Assembly: GCF_900167565.1 (NCBI RefSeq)
Contig: NZ_FUZV01000002.1
Location: forward strand, 1,178,001-1,242,000
Source of the DNA: Pseudoxanthomonas indica
GTDB lineage: Bacteria > Pseudomonadota > Gammaproteobacteria > Xanthomonadales > Xanthomonadaceae
Reading direction: 5' to 3'
DNA length: 64,000 bases
Shown: positions 44,201-54,041 of the stretch, piece after piece
Layout: each line of letters begins with the position of its first letter
Numbering within the stretch: the stretch's first letter is position 1
Notes under the pieces: generated by a model
The model's input: only the letters and a program-made list of their open reading frames with translations
Database searches by the model: none
Told to the model about the DNA's origin: nothing
Position numbers and translations under genes: made by a program

Positions 44201-44796
44201 GCCTTGGCAGGCTCGCTGGTGGCCGCGGCGCTGGTGTCGGAATTCGTGTTGCTCGAACTGCCTGCGCTGCCCTTGCCGCTGCCGGTGCCGCTGGCCTTGC
44301 CATCGTCCCAACCGAATTCGGCCTGGCCGCGCATGCGTGAACCGGCCGCCACCGTCAGCGAGCCGGCCTTGACGTCGCCCACCAGCACGCCGGAGGCGAG
44401 GAGTTCGACCCGGGCGGCCGATTCGATATTGCCTTCGAGCTCGCCGGCGATGACCACCTTCTTGGCGCGCACGCCGCCACTGAGCTTGGCGCCGGTCTCG
44501 ATGGTGAGGTCGCCCTGCACGTTGACGTCGCCCTTGAACTTGCCGGCGATTCGGATATGGCCGGCGCCTTCAATCTTGCCTTCGATGGTCAGGTCGGCGG
44601 CAATCAGCGATTCATTCATGGCGGGCGTCGTGGCAGTGGCGGGAGCAGGGGAGGCAGGACGCACGCCGGGGGGCGTGACCGTCGGGGAGAAGTCGGCGGT
44701 GGCGGGAGTTGCGTCGCGGGCCGGGGCGGGCGACGGATCAGTCAGCGGCGGCGGGGTGTCACGCTTGGCAGGGGCGGGATCTTTCCAGATGGACAT
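44197..44796 (-). CDS. Bactofilin-family cytoskeletal protein
   Basis: 199 residues. A Pro/Ala-rich N-terminal tail (about 1-60), a bactofilin core (about 60-160) of right-handed beta-helix with repeating hydrophobic pattern (LTIEGKIEGAGHIRIAGKFK, then GDLTIETGAKLSGG, VVIAGELEGNI, GDVKAGSLTVAAGS) and a Gly/Ser-rich C-terminal tail. Bactofilins polymerise without nucleotide and scaffold cell-shape or envelope enzymes. No adjacent M23 peptidase is seen, which is the usual partner. Confidence 0.88.
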   Translation of the reverse strand: MSIWKDPAPAKRDTPPPLTDPSPAPARDATPATADFSPTVTPPGVRPASPAPATATTPAMNESLIAADLTIEGKIEGAGHIRIAGKFKGDVNVQGDLTIETGAKLSGGVRAKKVVIAGELEGNIESAARVELLASGVLVGDVKAGSLTVAAGSRMRGQAEFGWDDGKASGTGSGKGSAGSSSNTNSDTSAAATSEPAKA

Positions 44797-44945
44797 GCGA
44801 CAACAACTCCGGGGGACAAGAGCCCCGGACTATGGCCGTGCTTGCCGGCTTTTAGTGTGACATCGGTGACAGACGCGTCATGATCCGACGGACGGTTCAC
44901 GACCGAGTGAAAAATGTGCAGGCAGTCATCACGCTGCTGAAGAGG

Positions 44946-45698
44946 TCAGCGGCCGCCGGCGACGTCGATGAAGCTGCCCGTGGTGTAGCTGGATTCGTCC
45001 GAGAGCAACCACAGGATCGCGCGCGCGACCTCTTCGGGCTGGCCACCACGCTGCATCGGCACGAACGCCTTGACCCGATCCACCCGACCCGGTTCGCCGC
45101 CGTCGGCATGCATGTCGGTGTAGATGAAGCCCGGGCGCACGGCATTGACGCGGATGCCTTCGCCGGCCAGTTCCTGCGCCAGGCCCATCGTGAGCGTATC
45201 GACCGCGCCTTTGGAGGCGGCGTAATCGACGTACTCGCCCGGCGAACCGGTTCGCGCGGCCACCGATGAGACGTTGACGATAGCGCCACCTTTGCCACCA
45301 TGGCGGGTAGACATGCGCCGCGCGGCTTCGCGGCAGCAGAGCAGGGTGCCGGTGACGTTGGTGGCGAGGATGCGCTGGATGCGCGCGGCGTCCAAGGACT
45401 CCAACCGCATCTGCGTTTCCAGAATGCCGGCGTTGTTGACCAGTGCGGTCAGGGGGCCGAGGGTGCGGTCGACCTGCTCGAACAGCGCGACCACTTCGGC
45501 CTCCACCGCCACGTCGGCCGCTACCGCCACCGCTTGTCCGCCGGCCAGTCGAATCTCGGTCACCACCTGCTCGGCCGCCGCCGCATTGCGGCGGTAGTTG
45601 ACTGCCACTGCGTAACCGCGGCGTGCGGCTTCCAGTGCGGTGGCCGCGCCGATGCCACGACCGCCGCCCGTGATCAGCAGGACGCTGGCCAAGCTCAC
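44946..45698 (-). CDS. SDR-family oxidoreductase
   Basis: 250 residues, start GTG 45698 overlapping the carboxylase beta stop by 4 bp. [19 protein letters not shown] (NAD(P) motif), NNAGILETQ, catalytic Ser in [25 protein letters not shown] (Tyr and Lys) and [15 protein letters not shown]. Resembles 3-oxoacyl-ACP/glucose dehydrogenase-type SDRs; the substrate is not known. Linked with the methylcrotonyl carboxylase gene, so perhaps part of branched acyl-CoA metabolism. Confidence 0.85.
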   Translation of the reverse strand: MSLASVLLITGGGRGIGAATALEAARRGYAVAVNYRRNAAAAEQVVTEIRLAGGQAVAVAADVAVEAEVVALFEQVDRTLGPLTALVNNAGILETQMRLESLDAARIQRILATNVTGTLLCCREAARRMSTRHGGKGGAIVNVSSVAARTGSPGEYVDYAASKGAVDTLTMGLAQELAGEGIRVNAVRPGFIYTDMHADGGEPGRVDRVKAFVPMQRGGQPEEVARAILWLLSDESSYTTGSFIDVAGGR

Positions 45699-47302
45699 AT
45701 CCGGAAGATGCCGAACCGGGCCGGTTCGATCGGCGCATTGAGCGACGCCGACAGACCCAGGCCCAGCACGCGGCGCGTATCGGCCGGATCGATGATGCCG
45801 TCGTCCCACAGGCGCGCGGTGGCGTACCACGGGCTGCCCTGGGTTTCGTACTGTTCGCGGATGGGCGCCTTGAAGGCCTCTTCCTCGGCGGCCGACCATT
45901 CGCTGCCGCTGGCTTCGATGCCATCGCGCTTGACCGTGGCCAGCACGCTGGCAGCCTGCTCGCCGCCCATCACGCTGATGCGGGCGTTGGGCCACATCCA
46001 CAGGAAGCGCGCGCCATAGGCGCGACCACACATGGCGTAATTGCCGGCGCCAAAGCTGCCGCCAATCACCACGGTGAACTTGGGCACCGAGGAACACGCC
46101 ACCGCGGTCACCATCTTGGCGCCGTCCTTGGCGATGCCGGCGTTCTCGTACTTGCGGCCGACCATGAAGCCGGTGATGTTCTGCAGGAACACCAGCGGGA
46201 TGCCGCGCTGGTTGCACAGTTCGATGAAGTGCGCGCCCTTGAGTGCGCTCTCGGCAAACAGGATGCCGTTGTTGGCGACGATGCCGACCGGATAGCCATG
46301 CAGATGGGCGAAGCCGGTAATCAAGGTCTTGCCGTAGCGCGCCTTGAACTCGTCCAGTTCACTGCCGTCGGTCAGGCGGGCAATGACTTCGCGGATGTCG
46401 AAAGGTCGACGGGTGTCCTTGGGCACGATGCCGTACAACTCGTCGGCGGGATACAACGGTTCGCGCGCATCGCGCACGGCCACCGGCAGCACCTTGCGGC
46501 GATTGAGGTTGCCGATCAGGCGGCGTGCAATCTGCAGGGCGTCGCGATCGTCTTCGGCGAAGTGGTCGGCCACGCCCGACACGCTGGTATGCACGTCGGC
46601 GCCGCCCAGCGCCTCGGCATCCACGACTTCGCCGGTGGCGGCCTTCACCAGTGGTGGGCCGCCCAGGAAGATGGTGCCTTGCTCGCGCACGATGATGGAC
46701 TCGTCGCACATCGCCGGCACATAGGCGCCGCCGGCGGTGCAGCTGCCCATCACCACCGCGATTTGCGGCAGGTTCTCCGCACTCAGGCGCGCCTGGTTGT
46801 AGAAGATGCGGCCAAAGTGTTCCTTGTCCGGAAACACTTCATCCTGCAAGGGCAGGAAAGCGCCGCCCGAATCGACCAGGTAGACGCAGGGCAGCTTGTT
46901 CTCGCGGGCGATCTCCTGCGCGCGCAGATGCTTCTTGATGGTGATCGGGAAATAGGTGCCGCCCTTGACGGTGGCATCGTTGGCGACGATCACCACTTCC
47001 TGGCCCATCACGCGGCCGATTCCGCAGACCATGCCGGCGGCCGGCGCGGCGCCGCCATACATGTCCTCGGCTGCCAGCGGCGCGATTTCCAGGAAAGGCG
47101 AGCCCGGGTCGAGCAGGGCGGTGACGCGATCACGCGCCAGCAGTTTGCCGCGTTCGGTGTGCTTGCTGCGCGCCTTCTCGCCACCGCCATCCGCAGCGCG
47201 TGCCAGGCGGCGATCCAGTTCTTCCACCAGGGCGCGGTGAAAGGCAACGTTGTCGAGGAATTCCTGGGAGCGAGGGTCCAACTGCGAAGTGATGGCGGAC
47301 AT
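45695..47302 (-). CDS. liuB: Methylcrotonyl-CoA carboxylase beta (carboxyltransferase) subunit
   Basis: 535 residues from ATG 47302 (the open frame continues upstream, but the family N-terminus begins at [12 protein letters not shown]). Carboxyltransferase family signatures: [86 protein letters not shown]. Partner of liuD in leucine degradation. Preceded by a terminator and two Ala-rich lipoprotein genes on the same strand. Confidence 0.94.
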   Translation of the reverse strand: MSAITSQLDPRSQEFLDNVAFHRALVEELDRRLARAADGGGEKARSKHTERGKLLARDRVTALLDPGSPFLEIAPLAAEDMYGGAAPAAGMVCGIGRVMGQEVVIVANDATVKGGTYFPITIKKHLRAQEIARENKLPCVYLVDSGGAFLPLQDEVFPDKEHFGRIFYNQARLSAENLPQIAVVMGSCTAGGAYVPAMCDESIIVREQGTIFLGGPPLVKAATGEVVDAEALGGADVHTSVSGVADHFAEDDRDALQIARRLIGNLNRRKVLPVAVRDAREPLYPADELYGIVPKDTRRPFDIREVIARLTDGSELDEFKARYGKTLITGFAHLHGYPVGIVANNGILFAESALKGAHFIELCNQRGIPLVFLQNITGFMVGRKYENAGIAKDGAKMVTAVACSSVPKFTVVIGGSFGAGNYAMCGRAYGARFLWMWPNARISVMGGEQAASVLATVKRDGIEASGSEWSAAEEEAFKAPIREQYETQGSPWYATARLWDDGIIDPADTRRVLGLGLSASLNAPIEPARFGIFRM

Positions 47303-47381
47303 GCGTGGAAAGCGGTTGCCTGCGTCAATGGAAGCGGCATCAGAACACAAAGGCCGGAGCGCGCCAAACTTTCCGCGCTGC

Positions 47382-47409
47382 AAAAAACAAGGCCCGCTTG
47401 CGCGGGCCC
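47382..47409 (-). terminator. Terminator after the first Ala-rich lipoprotein gene
   Basis: GGCCCGC and GCGGGCC form a stem around TTGC; on the minus strand it is followed by TTGTTTTTT. Reads out of the gene at 47436-47801. Confidence 0.7.
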
Positions 47410-47435
47410 TGCTCTCCAGCGCTTGCGCGTCGGGA

Positions 47436-47801
47436 TTACTTCTTGACTTCTTCAGCCTTGGCTTCAGCCTTGTCGGCCACTTCGGCAGCCTTGTCGGCGG
47501 TGGCCTGGGCAGCGTCGGCGGTGGCGGCAGCGGCAGTGGCAGCAGCGTCGGCGGTGGCGGCGGCGGTCGCGTCAGCAGCGTCGGCGGTGGCAGCAGCAGC
47601 GTCGTTGGCGGCGGCAGCAGCGGCGTCGCCGGCAGCCGAGGCGGCGTCAGCGGTGGCGGCGGCAGCGTCGGTGGTGGCAGCGGCAGCCTGGTCGGCGGCA
47701 GCAGCAGCGTCGGTCGCTGCCTGGTCGGCGGTTTCGCTCTTGTTGCAGGCGCTCAGGGCCAGGACGGCGGCGGCCAGCACGATGGTGAACTTGGTCTTCA
47801 T
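47436..47801 (-). CDS. Ala-rich small lipoprotein (copy 1)
   Basis: 121 residues. Lipoprotein signal with LSAC lipobox ([19 protein letters not shown]), then about 100 residues of Ala/Asp/Thr with a loose heptad pattern ([14 protein letters not shown]) ending in [11 protein letters not shown]. Predicted as one long helix, Cys-anchored in the outer membrane. Similar in layout and length to the gene at 47995, so they look like paralogues. The repeats are in the protein, not a separate DNA element. Function unknown. Confidence 0.75.
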   Translation of the reverse strand: MKTKFTIVLAAAVLALSACNKSETADQAATDAAAAADQAAAATTDAAAATADAASAAGDAAAAAANDAAAATADAADATAAATADAAATAAAATADAAQATADKAAEVADKAEAKAEEVKK

Positions 47802-47931
47802 GAGTAATCCCCAGTTTGGATGATGGTGAGCAAAGCGGGTGAGCGTCCTTGCCGGCTAAGCCAGCGATCGGTGCGCATGCCCGGGAGTCGGTTACGACGA
47901 AAGCGGCAGCAGAAGCGATACGGCGGATACA

Positions 47932-47963
47932 GAAAAAGCCGCCGATGAACCGGCGGCTTTTTC
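47932..47963 (-). terminator. Terminator after Ala-rich lipoprotein copy 2
   Basis: Perfect 13-bp stem GAAAAAGCCGCCG / CGGCGGCTTTTTC with an ATGAAC loop; Ts on either side, so it could work in both directions. Serves the gene ending at 47995. Confidence 0.75.
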
Positions 47964-47994
47964 AATTTTAACGCTGTGAAGCGCCAGGAAGTTA

Positions 47995-48354
47995 TTACTT
48001 CTTGGCTTCTTCGGCCGGAGCAGCGTCCTTGGCAGCGTCGGCAGCTTCCGAAGCAGCGTCGGCAGCCTTGGCAGCCGAGTCAGCAGCAGCGTCGGCAGCG
48101 CCGGCGGTGCCAGCAGCGGCAGCGTCGGTGGCGGCGGTGGCAGCAGCGTCAGCGGCGGTGGCAGCGGCGTCAGCCGACTGCTGGGCGGCGTCGGCGGTCG
48201 CGGTGCCGGAAGCAGCGGCGGCGTCAGCGGCAGCCTGGGCTTCGGTGGCAGCGGCGTTAGCGTCGGCAGCGGCGTCAGCAGCCTGCTCCTGGTTCGAGCA
48301 CGCAGCCAGGGCAGCAGCCAGGGCCAGCGCGATCAGAGCCTTGTTCATGGTCAT
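47995..48354 (-). CDS. Ala-rich small lipoprotein (copy 2)
   Basis: 119 residues from ATG 48354 (a second ATG is two codons later). Signal ALIALALAAALAACSNQE with lipid Cys, then a long Ala/Asp/Ser-rich helix and an AAPAEEAKK tail. Overall composition and architecture match the neighbouring lipoprotein at 47436. Could act as a peptidoglycan-spanning or outer-membrane spacer helix; this is an inference from shape only. Confidence 0.75.
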   Translation of the reverse strand: MTMNKALIALALAAALAACSNQEQAADAAADANAAATEAQAAADAAAASGTATADAAQQSADAAATAADAAATAATDAAAAGTAGAADAAADSAAKAADAASEAADAAKDAAPAEEAKK

Positions 48355-48564
48355 GTTGCATTTCCTCGTCGTTAGTTAGGCAACGCGCAATTGCGCGCCT
48401 GCAACATGATGACAAGCCAGTTACGGCTGTCAAGCGGTCGTTGGGTAATTTTTGTCAATCATGCGTTAAACCCACCCGGCCGGTCCGAGCGGTCCCATGC
48501 CAAGGCATGGGAAACGCTATGGAAAAACCGCATTTGACGCGGCAGGCACACAGCCTGCCGGCGC

Positions 48565-49740
48565 TTAAACCAGCTCGATGGCGATGGCCGTGGCTTCGCC
48601 GCCGCCGATGCAGAGCGAGGCAATTCCGCGCTTCAGGCCGCGCGTGCGCAAAGCGTTGACCAGGGTGACCACCAGGCGTGCGCCGGAGGCGCCAATCGGG
48701 TGGCCCAGCGCGCAGGCGCCGCCGTTGACGTTGAGCTTCTCGTGCGGGATGCCCAGGTCCTTGATTGGCGCCATGGCCACCACGGCAAACGCTTCGTTGA
48801 CCTCGAACAGGTCCACCTGATCCACCGTCCAGCCGACCTGCTTGAGCAACTTGTCGATGGCGCTTACCGGCGAGGTGGTGAACCATTCCGGCGCCTGCGA
48901 GAAAGTCGCGTGGCCGACGATGCGGGCCAGCGGCTGCACGCCGCGGCGGGCGGCTTCTTCGGCACTGAGCAGGACGGTGGCGGCGGCGCCGTCGGAAATG
49001 CTCGACGAGCTGGCAGCGGTGACCGTGCCGTCCTTCTTGAACGCCGGCTTGAGGGTGGGAATCTTGGCCAGGTCGGACTTGCCCGGCTGCTCGTCGGTGC
49101 TGACCTCCACGTCGCCCTTGCGGGTGGAGACGGTGACCGGGACGATTTCGTCGGCGAAGGCGCCCGACTGCTGCGCGGCCTGGGCGCGCTTGACCGATTC
49201 GATGGAGTAGGCGTCCTGCTCCTCGCGGGTGAAGCCGTACTTGGCCACCGTGGCCTCGGCAAACACACCCATGGCCTGGCCGTCGTAGGGATTGGTCAGG
49301 CCATCCCACGCCATGTGGTCGACGGCCTGGAAGCCGCCATAACGGTTGCCGGTGCGGGAGTTGGGGATCATGTGCGGGGCATTGGTCATCGATTCCATGC
49401 CACCGGCCACCACGATGCTGGCCGAACCGGCCTTGATCAGGTCATGGCCCAGCATGATGGCCTTCATGCCCGAACCGCAGACCTTGTTGATGGTGGTGCA
49501 ACCGACGGCATTGGGCAGGCCGGCGGCCAGAGCCGCCTGGCGTGCGGGCGCCTGACCCAGGTTGGCCGGCAGCACGCAGCCCATGATCACTTCGGTGACC
49601 TCGTCGGCTGCCACGCCCGACTGCGCCAGGGCGGCGCTGATGGCGGCGGCGCCCAGGGTAGGGGTGGGTACGCCGGTGAACTGGCCCAGGAACGAGCCGA
49701 TGGCGGTGCGCTTGGCGGCGGCAATGACGATGTCGGACAT
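48565..49740 (-). CDS. Acetyl-CoA acetyltransferase (thiolase)
   Basis: 391 residues from ATG 49740. Thiolase family: AAAKRTAIGSFLGQ, the nucleophile Cys in INKVCGSGMKAIMLG, NEAFAVVAMA, GGACALGHPIGASGARL (His) and the second Cys in ASLCIGGGEATA. Converts acetoacetyl-CoA to two acetyl-CoA, fitting the acetoacetate produced from leucine by HMG-CoA lyase. The open frame extends to 49998 with no family match. Lies between isovaleryl-CoA dehydrogenase and the Ala-rich lipoprotein genes. Confidence 0.92.
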   Translation of the reverse strand: MSDIVIAAAKRTAIGSFLGQFTGVPTPTLGAAAISAALAQSGVAADEVTEVIMGCVLPANLGQAPARQAALAAGLPNAVGCTTINKVCGSGMKAIMLGHDLIKAGSASIVVAGGMESMTNAPHMIPNSRTGNRYGGFQAVDHMAWDGLTNPYDGQAMGVFAEATVAKYGFTREEQDAYSIESVKRAQAAQQSGAFADEIVPVTVSTRKGDVEVSTDEQPGKSDLAKIPTLKPAFKKDGTVTAASSSSISDGAAATVLLSAEEAARRGVQPLARIVGHATFSQAPEWFTTSPVSAIDKLLKQVGWTVDQVDLFEVNEAFAVVAMAPIKDLGIPHEKLNVNGGACALGHPIGASGARLVVTLVNALRTRGLKRGIASLCIGGGEATAIAIELV

Positions 49741-49966
49741 GGAGCGGACCTCTTGAGGAATGGGCCGATTATCGGCTTCGCGCTGCGGTGCAGCAACTTG
49801 TCCATGCGGCGCCTGGACAATTCCCCGAAGTTTGCGTAGCAAACCTTGGGCCCCGCGTCGCCCTTCCCATCCCCCTTCGCTGGCGCGAATCGCCCCCTTG
49901 CCAAGGGGTAGTCGCCTTTTAGGAGTCAGCCTGCGGCGTTGCGGGGGCAGGGTGCCGAGCGTGGAA

Positions 49967-51124
49967 TCAACCGCGACCGTCGAACAGCTCGCGGCCAATC
50001 AGCATGCGGCGGATTTCGTTGGTACCGGCGCCAATGGCGTAAAGCTTGGCATCGCGCAACAGCCGGCCGGTCTCGAACTCGTTGATGTAACCGTTGCCAC
50101 CCAGCGCCTGGATGGCTTCCAGGGTGACCTGCACCGCCGCCTCGGAGGCATGCAGCAGGCAGCCTGCGGCCGCGGCGCGCGAGGAATGGCCGGCGTCGTA
50201 GTCGCGGGCGACTTGATAGGCAAAGGCGCGGCTGGACTGCAACGCCGTGTACATGTCGGCCACCTTGCCCTGCATCAGGCCGAAGGTGCCGATGGGGGCG
50301 TCAAACTGCTTGCGCTCGCGCACGTAGGGCAGGGTGACGTCGACGGCCGCCTGCATCAGGCCGATGGGACCGCCGCTCAGCACCAGCCGTTCGGTGTTCA
50401 GGCCGCTCATCAGCACACGCACGCCCTGATGCACTTCGCCCAGCACGTTCGCGGTGGGAATCTCGCAGTCCTCGAACACCAGTTCGCAGGTGTTGCTTCC
50501 GCGCATGCCCAGCTTGTCCAGCTTCTGCGCGGTGGAGAAGCCCTTCATGCCGCGCTCGATCAGGAAAGCGGTCATGCAACGGCTGCCTGCGTCCTTGCCG
50601 GCGGTGCGCATGTAGACGATGAGCACGTCCGCTTCCGGCCCGTTGGTGATCCACATCTTGTTGCCGTTGGCGACCCAGACGCCATCGCGAAGTTCGGCGC
50701 GGCAGCCCATCGATCCCACCACGTCCGAGCCGGCACCCGGTTCGCTCATCGCCAGCGCGCCCTTCCATTCGCCGCTGCACAGCTTGGGCAGGTATTTGCG
50801 GCGCTGCTCGTCGTTGCCGTTGAGATACAGGTTGGACACGCAGAGGTTGGAATGCGCGCCGTAGCTCAGGCCGACCGAACCGGACGCGCGCGAAATCTCC
50901 TCCATCGCGACCAGGTGCGCCAGGTAACTCATGCCGCTGCCGCCAAACTCCTCCGGCACGGTCAGGCCGAGCAGGCCCATTTCGCCGAGCTTGGGCCACA
51001 AGTCCTGCGGGAAGGCATTGTCATGGTCGATCTGCGCGGCGCGCGGGGCGATTTCGCTATCGGCAAAGCGACGCACGGCGTCGCGCAAGGCGTCGATTTC
51101 TTCGCCGAGGGAAAAACTGCGCAT
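49967..51124 (-). CDS. liuA: Isovaleryl-CoA dehydrogenase
   Basis: 385 residues from ATG 51124. Acyl-CoA dehydrogenase fold with [24 protein letters not shown] and [12 protein letters not shown]. The catalytic Glu lies in [16 protein letters not shown], at the position characteristic of isovaleryl-CoA dehydrogenase rather than of other acyl-CoA dehydrogenases (where it lies nearer the C-terminus). Oxidises isovaleryl-CoA to 3-methylcrotonyl-CoA, the substrate of the MCC enzyme. Confidence 0.93.
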   Translation of the reverse strand: MRSFSLGEEIDALRDAVRRFADSEIAPRAAQIDHDNAFPQDLWPKLGEMGLLGLTVPEEFGGSGMSYLAHLVAMEEISRASGSVGLSYGAHSNLCVSNLYLNGNDEQRRKYLPKLCSGEWKGALAMSEPGAGSDVVGSMGCRAELRDGVWVANGNKMWITNGPEADVLIVYMRTAGKDAGSRCMTAFLIERGMKGFSTAQKLDKLGMRGSNTCELVFEDCEIPTANVLGEVHQGVRVLMSGLNTERLVLSGGPIGLMQAAVDVTLPYVRERKQFDAPIGTFGLMQGKVADMYTALQSSRAFAYQVARDYDAGHSSRAAAAGCLLHASEAAVQVTLEAIQALGGNGYINEFETGRLLRDAKLYAIGAGTNEIRRMLIGRELFDGRG

Positions 51125-51241
51125 GGACGACTGATCTCCGGAGGGCGACGGCGCAGGCGGCGACGTCGTGGCGGTAGTGTAGCGGTGCAGGCCGTTGCCG
51201 ACGGCCTGCACTGCAACATCGCATGTGCGCGATGGAACCGC

Positions 51242-51970
51242 TCAGTCCTGGAAATACACCAGCGGACGATCATTCATGGGCTGGCGCTGGCGGTTGTTGT
51301 GCGGGTGCCGATCATGCAGCTCCTTGAGCTGGTTCGCGCCCAGCGACACCGGCTTGGACAGCACGTACCACTCCACGTTCTCGGTCAACGGCGGCGTGGT
51401 CAGCGAGCCCAGGTAATGGTAGTAGCTCTTGTCAGCGGGCAGCAGGCGGGCGATGTCAATCTCGGCCTGGCCGAAATGTTCCGGGCGGCGCAGTTGTTCC
51501 AGCACGGGAGCGATATCAGGGTTGTCGGCACCTTCCTGGAACATCACGCCCACCACCGCCAGCCGTCCATCCTGGGCGCGGAAAACGAAATGGCCTTCCA
51601 ATGGCGCCGTCTTGCCGTCGAGCGTGTGCTCACTGGGCGAATGGAAGTGGAACTGGGTCAGGCGGAAATGGCGACCGCGGATGACCGCTTCGGCTTCGTC
51701 GGTATTGACCTGCACCGCGTGGCCGTTGTCCTCGACCACGCCGGCACTGGGGCGACTTGCAATCAGCAACGCGCCGGCATCCTTGCGATCGGCCGGCAAG
51801 GCACTGCGGGTGACGATGTCGACGGGTGACTGCGCGTGGTCCAGCACGCCCTTCCAGCTTTCCTGATGGGTGTAGTCCAGACCTTTGTGCGGCTCGCCCG
51901 CCAGGGCCGGCAGGGCTGCCGATGCAGTGACGAGCAGAAGGAATGCGCGGGTGCGCAGATTGGCAGACAT
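51242..51970 (-). CDS. Alpha-carbonic anhydrase, periplasmic
   Basis: 242 residues from ATG 51970. Sec signal about 1-24 (AFLLLVTASAALPALA). Zinc ligands in QFHFHSPSEH (two His) and EGHFVF (third His); LGSLTTPPLTENVEW matches the active-site Thr region. Interconverts CO2 and bicarbonate in the periplasm. It may supply bicarbonate around the biotin carboxylase reactions, but this link is speculative. Monocistronic. Confidence 0.92.
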   Translation of the reverse strand: MSANLRTRAFLLLVTASAALPALAGEPHKGLDYTHQESWKGVLDHAQSPVDIVTRSALPADRKDAGALLIASRPSAGVVEDNGHAVQVNTDEAEAVIRGRHFRLTQFHFHSPSEHTLDGKTAPLEGHFVFRAQDGRLAVVGVMFQEGADNPDIAPVLEQLRRPEHFGQAEIDIARLLPADKSYYHYLGSLTTPPLTENVEWYVLSKPVSLGANQLKELHDRHPHNNRQRQPMNDRPLVYFQD

Positions 51971-52081
51971 GGCGAAGATTCCTGAAAAGTGGGGGATGCC
52001 GGCACCCGCGGGGATGCCTCCAGGAATCGTAGAAGCTGGCATCACGGGCGGGGAGAACCGCCCATGACTCACAGACGAATG

Positions 52082-52099
52082 GCGCCGCGCAAGCGGCGC
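52082..52099 (-). terminator. Hairpin after leucine dehydrogenase
   Basis: GCGCCGC and GCGGCGC around GCAA, 8 bp after the stop; no T-run. Confidence 0.35.
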
Positions 52100-52106
52100 A
52101 TATCAG

Positions 52107-53210
52107 TCAGCGCTCGCCGCGCAGATGGCCCATGAAACGCGGCGCCGTGCGGCCGAGCGGCAGCTTGAGTTTGCCGATGGCGGCGATGCGCTTTTCGGCA
52201 ATCTGATCGGCTGCGTACTGCGGGGCGATGTTCTCGCGTTCGGCCAGGTCGAAGATCTTGCCGACGGTGTGGTAGATGGTGCGCATCATGCGCATGGCGC
52301 GTTCGCGGTTGTAGCCGTCGATTTCCAGCGACACGTTGATCACGCCGCCGGCATTGACCGCGTAGTCGGGCGCATACAGGATCCCGCGCTTGGCCGCTTC
52401 CACGCCGGTCACGTGCGACATCTGATTGTTGGCGGTGCCGCAGATCACCTTGGCCTTCAGGCGCGGCAGCGTCTCGGCATTGATGGCGTATTCCAGCGCG
52501 CAGGGCGAGAACACATCCACCGGCAGGTCGTAGATCTCGTCTGGCTTGACCGCTTCGGCGCCGTATTCCTCCACCGCGTGTTCCACCAGCTTGGGATTGA
52601 GATCGCTGACGAACAACTTGGCGCCACGTTCCTTCAGCAGCTTCACATACTCCATGCCGATATGGCCCAGGCCCTGCACGGCAAAGCTGTACTTGCCGAT
52701 TTCCTCGTTGCCGAACTTGCGGTTCAAGGTCGCCATCAGGCCTTGCAGCGCGCCGTAAGCGGTGAACGGAGCCGGATCGCCCGAACCGCCATGCACCTGG
52801 TGCACGCCCACCACATACTCGGTTTCGCGGTAGACGTTTTCCATGTCGTTGACGTCGGTGCCGACGTCTTCGGCGGTGATGTAGCGACCACCCAGCGAAT
52901 CGACGTAACGACCAAAGGCACGGAACAGCACTTCCGATTTGTCCTGGCTGCTGTCGCCAATCAGCACCGCCTTGCCGCCGCCGACGTTCAATCCGGCCAG
53001 GGCGTTCTTGTAGGTCATGGTGCGGCTCAAACGCAGCGCATCGGTCAGCGCGGTCTGCGTGTCGGCGTAGGGCCGCATGCGCACGCCACCCAGGGCCGGA
53101 CCCAGGACGGTGCTGTGCACGGCGATGATCGCCTTCAGGCCCGCGTCGGGGTTGTGGCAAAACACGACCTGCTCATGGCCGGACGTATCGAGGGTTTCGA
53201 AAATCATCAT
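52107..53210 (-). CDS. ldh: Leucine dehydrogenase (branched-chain amino acid dehydrogenase)
   Basis: 367 residues from ATG 53210 (a second ATG follows immediately). Glu/Leu/Phe/Val dehydrogenase fold: GGVRMRPYAD, TYKNALAGLNVGGGKAVLIG with the catalytic Lys, AEDVGTDVNDME and the nucleotide motif VQGLGHIGMEYVKLLKERGA. Oxidatively deaminates leucine, valine and isoleucine to 2-oxoacids, feeding the Liu genes nearby. Divergent from the TetR regulator (about 200 bp between starts). Confidence 0.94.
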   Translation of the reverse strand: MMIFETLDTSGHEQVVFCHNPDAGLKAIIAVHSTVLGPALGGVRMRPYADTQTALTDALRLSRTMTYKNALAGLNVGGGKAVLIGDSSQDKSEVLFRAFGRYVDSLGGRYITAEDVGTDVNDMENVYRETEYVVGVHQVHGGSGDPAPFTAYGALQGLMATLNRKFGNEEIGKYSFAVQGLGHIGMEYVKLLKERGAKLFVSDLNPKLVEHAVEEYGAEAVKPDEIYDLPVDVFSPCALEYAINAETLPRLKAKVICGTANNQMSHVTGVEAAKRGILYAPDYAVNAGGVINVSLEIDGYNRERAMRMMRTIYHTVGKIFDLAERENIAPQYAADQIAEKRIAAIGKLKLPLGRTAPRFMGHLRGER

Positions 53211-53386
53211 GGGCTCCGGTACGGCGTGGGGACCGTTGGCTGCTCGCCGGCGTGGCTGTATGTGGTTGTCGCAAAAAACAAAAAAGCGACGTTTCCGGCA
53301 GGCCGTGGTCGTCGCAGGCCGACATTTTAGTCGATCGGCGGCAAGCCGGGGGCGGGAAGGGCGCAGGCAGGCACTTGCGGATAAAA

Positions 53387-53398
53387 GAACGGTCGTGC
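53387..53398. promoter_or_regulatory. Putative TetR operator half, upstream of its own gene
   Basis: GAACGGTCGTGC, 14 bp before the tetR start and overlapping a possible -10 (TGCTAT). It is the exact reverse complement of GCACGACCGTTC at 54070-54081. Two copies close to the regulator suggest that it binds both. Confidence 0.45.
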
Positions 53399-53412
53399 TA
53401 TTTCTATCCGCC

Positions 53413-54021
53413 ATGAGCCCCACTGCCGCCACCACCAAGGGTCTGGCCACGCGCGAGATGATCGTCGAGCGCGCCTACGGCATTGCCTGCCGACAGGGCC
53501 TGGAAGGTCTGTCCATCGGCGATCTGGCCAGCGCCGCCGGCATGTCCAAGAGTGGCGTGTTCGCCCATTTCGGGTCTCGCGAAGACCTGCAGCTCACCGT
53601 ATTGGAGTGGACGGCCGAACGTTTCACCCAGACCGTGATGCTGCCGGCGCTCAAGCAGCCGCGCGGCCTGCCGCGCCTGCGCGCCATCATGGAAGGCTGG
53701 TACGACTGGGTGCTGGCCAACCCCGATGGCTGCGTCATGCTGGGCGCGGCCGGCGAGTACGACGCACGCCCCGGCCTGATGCGGGATCGCATCGTCGGCT
53801 GGCTGCAGGAATGGCGCAAAGCCGTTGCCCGTTCCGTGCAGCAGTGCATCGATGCAGGCGAGTTCGCCGCCCACACTGACGCCATGCTGGTGTCGTTCCA
53901 GTTGTTCGCCCTGACCGAAGGCCTGCACAACGCACGCCTTTACGATCCCGAGCATGCCGAGTCGATGGCCCGGCGCGCGCTGGATCACTTGTTCGCTTCG
54001 CATACCCCCTCGTCCCCCTGA
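53413..54021 (+). CDS. TetR-family transcriptional regulator
   Basis: 202 residues from ATG 53413. The N-terminal HTH (about 10-60) contains MIVERAYGIACRQGLEGLSI, DLASAAGMSKSGVFAHF and GSREDLQLTVL; the C-terminal helical ligand domain is followed by FALTEGLHNARLYDPEHA. Probably controls the alpha/beta hydrolase immediately downstream (21 bp) and perhaps itself; leucine dehydrogenase, divergent, is another candidate target. Confidence 0.88.
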   Translation: MSPTAATTKGLATREMIVERAYGIACRQGLEGLSIGDLASAAGMSKSGVFAHFGSREDLQLTVLEWTAERFTQTVMLPALKQPRGLPRLRAIMEGWYDWVLANPDGCVMLGAAGEYDARPGLMRDRIVGWLQEWRKAVARSVQQCIDAGEFAAHTDAMLVSFQLFALTEGLHNARLYDPEHAESMARRALDHLFASHTPSSP

Positions 54022-54041
54022 GCCTGTTCGGGAGTTCCGCC

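Noticed and set aside
47500..48300. Direct repeats resembling a CRISPR array or minisatellite
   Set aside because: The repeats vary, have no constant spacers and encode Ala-rich protein in frame; two intact lipoprotein genes explain them.
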